The notes under the pieces were generated by a model. That model had not been told where the DNA came from and did not search any database. It saw only the letters and a list, made by a program, of their open reading frames with translations. Of a DNA stretch of 64,000 nt, positions 57,712 to 64,000 are shown piece by piece; positions within the stretch are counted from its first letter, which is position 1, and each line of letters begins with the position of its first letter. Position numbers and translations under genes: made by a program. Origin of the DNA: Leptospira bourretii (GTDB taxonomy: Bacteria; Spirochaetota; Leptospiria; Leptospirales; Leptospiraceae). The DNA is taken from contig NZ_RQFW01000010.1 in assembly GCF_004770145.1 (NCBI RefSeq), forward strand, positions 130,001 to 194,000, written 5' to 3'.

Positions 57712-58392
57712 TTGTTAGATCCTGGGCTTATCCTTTTTCGAACTGGATTTATACCAAAACCATCCATTGTTCTATCAAATGATGAGATGGCCCACCTTCG
57801 TGCTTTAAGACTCAGTAAGGAAGATGCTGTCATCCAATTTCGGGATGGGATTGGTGGATTGTATAACTATCAGTTTTCTCCGCTCTCCAAAGAACTAAAG
57901 TTTCTAAGTGAAACCCATATTCCGAAAAAAACAGAACACAAAACTATCGCCATTGCCCTTCCGAAAGGGAACCGTTTTGATTTCTTTTTACAAAAGGTCA
58001 CAGAGATCGGCCTTGATGCGGTTGTTTTTTTGGTGTTTCGCCATTCCATTCGCAAAGAATTTAATTTAGAACGTGCCGAAAAAATAGTAAAAGAGGCAGC
58101 CGCTCAGTCCAAACAAACTGAATTACTTTCTCTTTCGATTGAACCTGCTTCTGAGTGGATGAAATCACATAAAGATAGTTTGGTGGTCTTACACCCAAAT
58201 AGGTCAGAAATTTTTCAAGCAAACAAACTCATTGGAAAAATTCCGGTAGTAGGTCCTGAGGGAGGATTTCATGCAGAGGAAGAAAGTTGGATGGAAGAAA
58301 ACAAAATCCCAAGACTCACTCTTCCTGGTGGGGTTCTCCGTACAGAAACCGCAGGCATTGTGGCCGCAAGTTTCCTTGTGTACGGAACTTAG
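57712..58392 (+). CDS. rsmE: 16S rRNA m3U1498 methyltransferase
   Basis: A 226-residue SPOUT methyltransferase that methylates U1498 of 16S rRNA. The N-terminal PUA-like domain covers about 1-65. The C-terminal SPOUT knot has AIALPKGNRFDFFLQKVTEI (near 80), VVGPEGGF (near 182) and LPGGVLRTETA (near 203), all diagnostic. Start is TTG 57712, four bases after the LolA-like stop. It ends the guaB unit. Confidence 0.94.
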   Translation: MLDPGLILFRTGFIPKPSIVLSNDEMAHLRALRLSKEDAVIQFRDGIGGLYNYQFSPLSKELKFLSETHIPKKTEHKTIAIALPKGNRFDFFLQKVTEIGLDAVVFLVFRHSIRKEFNLERAEKIVKEAAAQSKQTELLSLSIEPASEWMKSHKDSLVVLHPNRSEIFQANKLIGKIPVVGPEGGFHAEEESWMEENKIPRLTLPGGVLRTETAGIVAASFLVYGT

Positions 58393-58407
58393 ATCAAAAG
58401 AATCTTT

Positions 58408-58677
58408 CTACTTATTGGTGAGTAAAAGAAGGGTTGTGGAAAGATTGCAGTTGGTAGAACAAGCAGTAAAACAAGCCGAAGCGGCTGGGTAATTGTCTCC
58501 TGTAACGTCAGGGTATTTTCCGGCACAACCTGCATTACAAGCTTCTAAACTTCCACCCGTACAAGTAATTAGGAAAGTCATTAAGTTCCTTTCCACCGTT
58601 TTGTCTTCTCTCTTTTGACAAGATGTAGAGAAGATCATGACAAAACACAATACAGCCAAAACAAAAAAACGATTCAT
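58408..58677 (-). CDS. small cysteine-rich lipoprotein
   Basis: An 89-residue protein beginning MNRFFVLAVLCFVMIFSTSC, with lipobox STSC. The mature 69 residues contain six further Cys (in TCTG, EACNAGC, ACFTACSTNCN), a density suggesting disulfide bonds or metal binding in the envelope. Similar cysteine-rich small lipoproteins recur in Leptospira; function is unknown. It is convergent with rsmE. Confidence 0.72.
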   Translation of the reverse strand: MNRFFVLAVLCFVMIFSTSCQKREDKTVERNLMTFLITCTGGSLEACNAGCAGKYPDVTGDNYPAASACFTACSTNCNLSTTLLLLTNK

Positions 58678-58769
58678 ATTCCTAAACTCCGTTCTCCCAG
58701 CATTTCGTCAATCGGTTCGTAAAAATCTTGACCCTTGTGACTTTTCCTATGCATTGGATGAGATCCTAT

Positions 58770-60233
58770 ATGTCAGACGGTCCTAAAAAGGTTTTAGAAA
58801 AAAAAGCGCACGGAGAGTTCGAATTTACCGCATACGGTGAGTTCTTATCCTATTTCCACGCTCATATTGATATTTTCAAAAAACTTCTAAAAAGCCGTAA
58901 AATGGACCCGGCCAAAGTAGAAGAAGTGGCCAAACAAATCAAATCCTACATGACAGGGAATATCAAAAAGACGGATCAGTTTTTTGAACACCTTCCCCAA
59001 TTTGCCACGATGTTAGGTGTTCCACAGAATGAGGTTTCTGCCTACCTCAATACAAATTTTATAGAAGTCTTAAATAAAGTACAAGAAAAACTGAAAACAC
59101 AAGAATTGGACAAACTGACGAATGCGCCAGCTCCTAGTTTTTCATCTGTGGCAGAAGAGATTGTCGAACGACTCCAGGTCACTCATCCAAAAGATTTTGT
59201 ATTCGCACAAAAAGGGATTCTGATGGTTCTTGAAAACCCAGTTACGGGAGAGATCATTGAACCCAAAGGCCTTATGGCGGAGTCGGCCAAAGCAGCTCTT
59301 GCCATGCCTGCAAGTGCCGAGTCGGAGAAAGAGCCTGTTTCTTTGACCGATGCATTGGCCATTGCAAATGCACCTCCCACACCTGTTGCCAAAAAACAAT
59401 CCCTCATTCCAGAAAAAGACAAATCCATTCTTTTGGAAATTGTGGAAACTTTTGGAGACACATTGACGGGAGAACTCCTAGAAGTAAGAATTGGTCCCGA
59501 TCCTAAAGACAATCCGATCCAAGAAACAAATCAATCCAATCAACAATCAAATTCATCAGAAGAATACGAAATCGAAGATTTAGAATTCGAAGAATCTGAC
59601 TCATCTTCTTCTCCTTCTTCTAGTTCCAGTGAAGAAGAATCTTTAGATTTTTCACAGGACATCGATGTTGATTTTGAAGAATCTGAACCGGTTGTTCCAG
59701 TTAATCCCAACAAAGCAAAGTTAGATGCTTTTGGTGTAAAAGAATTTATGGACATAGTCCAAACCATCACTAATTTCCAAACGAAGTCAGACCAAGTAGG
59801 ATACCAGAATTGGTTACGTGGACTTTCTGAATTTGAAAAGGCAGTGGTATCTCTTCGCACTCAAGTGCTTAAAGAACAAAAAAACGAAGTTGTAGATTGG
59901 AACTCACTTTTCCAAATGATGAGTTCAAAATCTGATTTGAGTCGTGATGTTTTAAGTGGCATTGTAAAAAAAATCAAAAACTTCCAAATCGTCAAACTGA
60001 CATTAGACAGAATGATCCAGGAATTCAAAAAAGGAAGTCCTGAGTTTATGCAGATGGTGAAGATGGCTTGGCCTCATATCCAAAAGGCTTTTTTCGAAGT
60101 TCCAAATTATACACAAGTGCAAACTATATTAAAAGGAATTTTGTCTCGAGTAAACGATGAAGGTCATAAAAGAGATTTTTCAAAAATCTTTACCATGGCA
60201 CTGAATTTCATCCAATCTAAATTTCAGGTATAA
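58770..60233 (+). CDS. hypothetical acidic protein, first gene of a three-gene unit
   Basis: About 487 residues, soluble, no signal peptide. An N-terminal helical region (10-150) is followed by a hydrophobic stretch around 190-235, a low-complexity Glu/Ser/Asp segment (about 260-310, EIEDLEFEESDSSSS), and a helical C-terminal half (320-487). The acidic linker suggests two domains joined by a flexible spacer. I chose ATG 58770 (MSDGPKK); ATG 58758 and a TTG at 58728 are in frame. Two further unknown genes follow with gaps of two and three bases. I do not recognise the family. Confidence 0.68.
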   Translation: MSDGPKKVLEKKAHGEFEFTAYGEFLSYFHAHIDIFKKLLKSRKMDPAKVEEVAKQIKSYMTGNIKKTDQFFEHLPQFATMLGVPQNEVSAYLNTNFIEVLNKVQEKLKTQELDKLTNAPAPSFSSVAEEIVERLQVTHPKDFVFAQKGILMVLENPVTGEIIEPKGLMAESAKAALAMPASAESEKEPVSLTDALAIANAPPTPVAKKQSLIPEKDKSILLEIVETFGDTLTGELLEVRIGPDPKDNPIQETNQSNQQSNSSEEYEIEDLEFEESDSSSSPSSSSSEEESLDFSQDIDVDFEESEPVVPVNPNKAKLDAFGVKEFMDIVQTITNFQTKSDQVGYQNWLRGLSEFEKAVVSLRTQVLKEQKNEVVDWNSLFQMMSSKSDLSRDVLSGIVKKIKNFQIVKLTLDRMIQEFKKGSPEFMQMVKMAWPHIQKAFFEVPNYTQVQTILKGILSRVNDEGHKRDFSKIFTMALNFIQSKFQV

Positions 60234-60235
60234 AC

Positions 60236-61357
60236 ATGATAAGGGAGAGAGACTCTCTTTTTTATTTTGTTTTTATTTTTCTTATTTTTCAATTTATTTC
60301 TCTTCATTCACAATCATCCAAAATCATTGTGGATCCCTTATTACAAAAACCTTGGATTCCTGATGCGGAAGAAGAGGAGAGTCGGAGTTTTTTTCGTTTT
60401 TTATCAGAATTCAAAAACAAACAAGGAACAGTCAAAAAGAAAGACTCACTGGGACGAAACTATTTAGTCACTCCTGCTGGAAAAATGCGCTTTCTCATTG
60501 ATGATGAATATTATAAAGAATTTCCGGTAGCAGAGGAAGCTGATATCGCAGCCAAAGAATTGGAAGCTTTATACGAGGTTCGTAAAGAAAAAGAAGCCGT
60601 ATTTTTAGGGAAAGGAATTCATCTTTGTTATCGTTTGAAACAAGAAAAAGAACCTGGATTTTTCCCAAATTGGCTTATTCGTTCCAATGAAATTACCAAT
60701 CGCGCCGCCAATGAATGGTCGGACCAAACCATTCCTCTTGATTTAGTGAGTGACCCTTATGGTTGTTATGTGGGAGATTCCAAAAAAATAGAAGACTTGG
60801 TATTGGAATCAGAGTCATTTCGTTATCGTGTTCGACTTCCATCTAAGCTACGTTATGAGGGCCTTTATGGAGACCGATTGGGGATTTATGGTGAAAACAG
60901 AGATTCAATCTATCGGATGGTTCGTTTTGTTCAGTTTCTTTCTAACTATTTACCCGAAGGCCAAACAGAATGGGAGGAAGCCTTCATTCTCCAAACATCT
61001 GGCAAAAAAAAGAAAAATCTTCCAAAAATTCTCCTCTCCATTGGTTCTAGTTTTGATAAATCAAGACCTCTGCGAAATACAAAAAACTATTTTCGTTTTT
61101 GGGACTCTATGCGTTCTCTCTCTCCCACCCAAATTAGAAAATTAGGATTTAAAAGAATAGAAAACCAATCTGAGTATCTGAGCGAATGGACAGAGGTGGA
61201 TGAAATTGGAAATTCAGTTGCAATGGAGATGAAAGAGTATTATCTTTATAATGCACCTCGTGGTTATTTTCTTTCCTTGTCTTATCCTAAACGAGAAAAA
61301 GAAACAGCTGAACTCTATTGGCAAACCATTCGAAGTACGTTTGTTGTAAAGGAGTAA
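60236..61357 (+). CDS. hypothetical exported protein
   Basis: A 373-residue protein with an N-terminal signal or anchor (FYFVFIFLIFQFISLHS). The rest is soluble and mixed alpha/beta with one Cys pair (IHLCYRL, PYGCYVG). The phrases KMRFLIDDEYYKEF and NAPRGYFLSLSYPKREKETA mark the ends of the globular part. No recognised domain. It lies two bases after the acidic protein gene and three bases before a membrane protein gene, all three probably one complex or pathway. Confidence 0.66.
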   Translation: MIRERDSLFYFVFIFLIFQFISLHSQSSKIIVDPLLQKPWIPDAEEEESRSFFRFLSEFKNKQGTVKKKDSLGRNYLVTPAGKMRFLIDDEYYKEFPVAEEADIAAKELEALYEVRKEKEAVFLGKGIHLCYRLKQEKEPGFFPNWLIRSNEITNRAANEWSDQTIPLDLVSDPYGCYVGDSKKIEDLVLESESFRYRVRLPSKLRYEGLYGDRLGIYGENRDSIYRMVRFVQFLSNYLPEGQTEWEEAFILQTSGKKKKNLPKILLSIGSSFDKSRPLRNTKNYFRFWDSMRSLSPTQIRKLGFKRIENQSEYLSEWTEVDEIGNSVAMEMKEYYLYNAPRGYFLSLSYPKREKETAELYWQTIRSTFVVKE

Positions 61358-61360
61358 GGA

Positions 61361-62158
61361 ATGTTTGTTGGGTTTGTCGAAAATCAAAACAGAAAGAAAC
61401 CGGAACCAAACGGCGAACCTGCACCATTGTTTTTTATTTTTTTAACCGGGCTTTCCTTTATTTTGGGTTTTGGCTTATTATTGCTTCCGTTAGGTGCTTT
61501 TTTCCCTCTTTCTGTTTCTGTTTGGATACTGTTAGTTTTATTTTTACCAATTTTGTTTTTGGGAATCATTTTATCCAAACGCACTGGTCTAAAAATCCTG
61601 ATCTCTATTTTTTTATCCTTACTTGCTGGTGGGAATTCTATTTTGTTTTTGGGAGATTCAATTGGTTATGGTTTAGGGGTGACTGCCAAGGCAGATGTTC
61701 TTCCTGAAGAAGTTTCTACAAACATTGGATACCGTTATATATTTTTAAGAGATTTTTATTTGGATGATGTGGAAAAGGGAGAGTTTCGTTCACCACTCCT
61801 GGTTCGGCGCAGATCGGGAGGTGCCGTGTATGGTCCGGTCATTCGGTTCCAATACAAACGAATTCTGTCAATTTCTGGTAAAGACATCAAACCTCCGTTA
61901 TATGCTATTTGTTATTCGAAAGATGATATTCAGTGTAACCTTTCCGGATTGTTTTCCGGAGGTCTTCTCCTAAAGGAACCCATCTGGGATGTGTCCGAGT
62001 TGCCATGGGCAAAGGATTCACTTTTTTTGGTTTGGCGAGGTCCACTGGATGCAGAGATGTTCACAAAAGGAATTTATTCCGTTTTGTTTTTTTTGTTTTT
62101 AATTTTAGTTTGGGCAGTTGTGGTTTATTTTCCGGTTTTAGGAGAAAAAGAATCTTAA
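61361..62158 (+). CDS. hypothetical membrane protein with periplasmic domain
   Basis: A 265-residue protein with three hydrophobic helices in residues 22-100, an extracytoplasmic domain of about 130 residues (with SFRSPLLVRRRSG-like phrases and one Cys pair CYSKDDIQC), and a final helix near 240. The domain resembles the DUF3592 type by layout only. It closes the three-gene unit; AAGGA precedes the ATG. A T-rich imperfect hairpin follows the stop. Confidence 0.64.
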   Translation: MFVGFVENQNRKKPEPNGEPAPLFFIFLTGLSFILGFGLLLLPLGAFFPLSVSVWILLVLFLPILFLGIILSKRTGLKILISIFLSLLAGGNSILFLGDSIGYGLGVTAKADVLPEEVSTNIGYRYIFLRDFYLDDVEKGEFRSPLLVRRRSGGAVYGPVIRFQYKRILSISGKDIKPPLYAICYSKDDIQCNLSGLFSGGLLLKEPIWDVSELPWAKDSLFLVWRGPLDAEMFTKGIYSVLFFLFLILVWAVVVYFPVLGEKES

Positions 62159-62236
62159 TTTTTTCTTAATGTGATTTCTTTTTCCCTTAAGCTCTGAGGC
62201 ATTTACTATAAGATAGAACCATGAGAAAATTTCTTT

Positions 62237-63874
62237 ATGGTTGAATTACTCTATTTCCCTTTTTACCTTGGGTTTCTGATACTTGTTTCACCTTTTGTTG
62301 GTTACTACATGGCATTTATTTTGAATGCTAAGTCGTTACCTTTTGAACAAATAACATTCAAGTTTCTTTTTTCAGGTACACCACCTTCCCAAACACCGAA
62401 ACAATATTTAAATAGCCTCGTTTTGTTTCATTTTGTTGGAGCTGTTATCCTGTTTTTAATTTTGAAATTTCAAAATTATTTACCCTTTAACCCCTTAAGA
62501 ATTATGGGGATGGATTGGGATCTTGCCTTAAATACCACAATATCTTTTATCACAAATACTAACTGGCAGGCATATTCTGGTGAAAGCCAACTAAGCAATT
62601 TTTCGCAAATGGTCGGTTTAACTCCTCAGAATTTTCTCAGTGCTGGTGTAGGTATTTCCGTATTGGCTTTTGTTAGTCGATCAATTGTATCTGCGAAAAC
62701 CAATCGATTTGGAAATTTTTGGCAGGACTTATACCGTTCTGCATTTTATATCCTTCTTCCCATCTCCTTTTTTGTTGCCATTCTTCTCATTGGCCAAGGT
62801 GTCATACAATCGTTTCAGGAACCTGTTTTGAGTTTGGGGTTGGATGGAGTTTCAGAAACGATACCGATGGGTCCTGCTGCTTCACAAATTGCGATCAAAC
62901 AAATTGGGACGAATGGAGGTGGTTTTTTTGGTGTGAATAGTGCTCACCCTTTTGAAAATCCAACTCCTATTTCTAACTTTATCCAAATGTTTTCGATCCT
63001 TTTTTTGCCTGCATCTTGTGTATTTTTATATGGGAAAATCACAAATTCCTTTCGGCATGTCTGGGTGATATTCTTTGTGATGTTGTCATTTTTAGTTCTG
63101 GGATTTGCAGCTGTTTATATATCGGAATGGAATTTTCCCGGAAACTTGGAAGGAAAAGAGTTCCGATTTAGTTTAACAGAATCCTCTCTTTGGTTATCAA
63201 CAACTACCGCCGCCTCCAACGGTTCTGTGAACTCCATGCATGACAGTTATTCTCCGTTAGCTGGTGGTATTGCTATTTTCCAGATGATGTTAGGTGAGAT
63301 TATTTTTGGTGGTGTGGGTACGGGAATGTATGGAATGTTTTTGTTTTTAATACTTACCGTATTTTTGTCTGGTCTGATGACAGGTAGGACTCCGGAATAC
63401 TTTGGGAAAAAAATTGGAAGTTATGAAATTAAATGGACTTTGTTTGGAATTTTATCCCCTACAGTTTGTATTCTTATTGGTACTGCTATGACCATCTTCC
63501 TGGAATCAGGTTATACGGCAAAAGGTCCTCATGCATTATCTCAAATTCTTTATGCTTATAGTTCTGCTGCAGGTAATAACGGTTCTGCCTTTGCCGGTTT
63601 CTCCGCAGATACTTTATGGGGAAACTTATCCTTAGGTTTCTCTATGTTAGTGGGGAGGTTTAGTGTCATTTATGCTGTCATCTTGGTTGGCGGGAGTTTA
63701 GGTGGAAAAGTCACCACAATGTCCTTCGATGGAAACTTTAAATTGGATACTCCACTTTTTGGAGTTTTACTTTTTTCCGTAATACTTATCGTTTGCGGCC
63801 TTTCCTTTTTTCCTGTTTTGGCACTAGGGCCAATCTTAGAACAACTACTGATTAGTAAGGGGATATTCTTTTAA
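62237..63874 (+). CDS. kdpA: potassium-transporting ATPase subunit A
   Basis: KdpA forms the K+ channel subunit of the high-affinity KdpFABC pump. The 545-residue protein has ten membrane helices and four selectivity-filter-like loops, visible as NTNWQAYSGE (near 115), GTNGGGFFGVN (near 225), TTAASNGSVNSMHD (near 325) and SSAAGNNGSAF (near 445). A standard kdpF of about 29 codons is not seen upstream; only a seven-codon frame (MRKFLYG) at 62221 overlaps the kdpA start. kdpB follows nine bases later. The operon is probably induced by K+ limitation, but kdpDE are not in the window. Confidence 0.95.
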   Translation: MVELLYFPFYLGFLILVSPFVGYYMAFILNAKSLPFEQITFKFLFSGTPPSQTPKQYLNSLVLFHFVGAVILFLILKFQNYLPFNPLRIMGMDWDLALNTTISFITNTNWQAYSGESQLSNFSQMVGLTPQNFLSAGVGISVLAFVSRSIVSAKTNRFGNFWQDLYRSAFYILLPISFFVAILLIGQGVIQSFQEPVLSLGLDGVSETIPMGPAASQIAIKQIGTNGGGFFGVNSAHPFENPTPISNFIQMFSILFLPASCVFLYGKITNSFRHVWVIFFVMLSFLVLGFAAVYISEWNFPGNLEGKEFRFSLTESSLWLSTTTAASNGSVNSMHDSYSPLAGGIAIFQMMLGEIIFGGVGTGMYGMFLFLILTVFLSGLMTGRTPEYFGKKIGSYEIKWTLFGILSPTVCILIGTAMTIFLESGYTAKGPHALSQILYAYSSAAGNNGSAFAGFSADTLWGNLSLGFSMLVGRFSVIYAVILVGGSLGGKVTTMSFDGNFKLDTPLFGVLLFSVILIVCGLSFFPVLALGPILEQLLISKGIFF

Positions 63875-63883
63875 GAGGAACAT

Positions 63884-64000
63884 ATGTTAAAATCTAAAAA
63901 TATAATTTTTCAAGAACTTTTGGGAGTATCCTTGAATGGTGCCATTCAAAAGTTTTCTCCTAAGTATGCCTTTGCAAATCCTGTGATGGCTACTGTATGG
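63884..64000 (+). CDS. kdpB: potassium-transporting ATPase subunit B (5' end only)
   Basis: The first 39 codons of the P-type ATPase subunit are visible, starting at an ATG with AAGAGGAA upstream. The phrase KFSPKYAFANPVMATVW matches the N-terminus of KdpB, where K-x-x-P-R/K-x-x-x-x-N-P-V-M-F/A precedes the first helix. The rest lies outside the window. Confidence 0.9.
   Translation, partial: MLKSKNIIFQELLGVSLNGAIQKFSPKYAFANPVMATVW

Overview
The window reads as a chromosomal segment of a Leptospira species, most likely from the saprophytic (L. biflexa-like) side of the genus. It is low-GC and shows many short-tailed spirochaetal lipoproteins, Leptospira-type hypothetical families (a DUF1577-like PilZ protein and a SETILLKSGEK-type N-terminal domain protein), frequent TTG and GTG starts, leuCD beside a LysR gene, and a full-length vitamin K-dependent carboxylase homologue, a gene known from this genus. 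I saw no rRNA, tRNA, CRISPR array, transposase or phage gene. Both ends cut genes: a TfoX-like gene on the left and kdpB on the right.

Layout. 1-5.7 kb: TfoX-like fragment, a polytopic membrane protein, a possible decayed gene, a class III adenylate/guanylate cyclase, a small membrane protein and a beta-barrel-like surface protein. 5.8-8.8 kb: LysR regulator divergent from leuC-leuD (leucine synthesis), with two dyads between them. 8.8-9.2 kb: non-coding DNA with a GC-rich dyad, probably a dispersed repeat. 9.2-18.4 kb: signalling block with a SnoaL-like protein, a hybrid histidine kinase/receiver/SpoIIE-type phosphatase, a metallo-beta-lactamase-fold lipoprotein, a LytS-type kinase and LytTR regulator with an outer-membrane-like protein between them, and an AraC regulator with an ABM-fold protein. 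18.6-22.0 kb: a seven-repeat propeller lipoprotein and two tandem paralogues of unknown function.

22.0-29.7 kb: the most interesting region, a five-gene minus-strand operon behind a Fur-box-like dyad. It encodes imelysin lipoprotein, di-haem oxidoreductase lipoprotein, second imelysin lipoprotein, a membrane VKGC/HTTM enzyme, and a FecA-like TonB-dependent receptor. The genes overlap or nearly abut, which suggests one envelope pathway for iron or an iron chelate. A second di-haem oxidoreductase of the same family lies at 33.9 kb. 29.8-37.9 kb: SGNH hydrolase with a small membrane-anchored partner, RCC1-repeat and HEAT-repeat lipoproteins, and a CPBP protease.

37.9-49.0 kb: a probable zinc-limitation regulon. 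A COG0523/CobW GTPase plus Tpx-like peroxidase (minus strand) and a lipoprotein/outer-membrane protein/znuA-znuC-znuB operon (plus strand) share a 17-bp palindrome of the form TGCAA-N5-TTGCA, two copies in front of the first and one in front of the second. A chemotaxis receptor, an acyl-CoA dehydrogenase and an amidohydrolase lie between. 49.0-64.0 kb: methyltransferase, tmk, a 54-residue lipoprotein, an EAL phosphodiesterase, a B12-binding radical SAM protein, a DUF1577/PilZ protein, guaB-lolA-like-rsmE, a three-gene operon of unknown function, and the start of kdpAB potassium transport.

All assignments come from reading the sequence and from memory of protein families; no database search was run.
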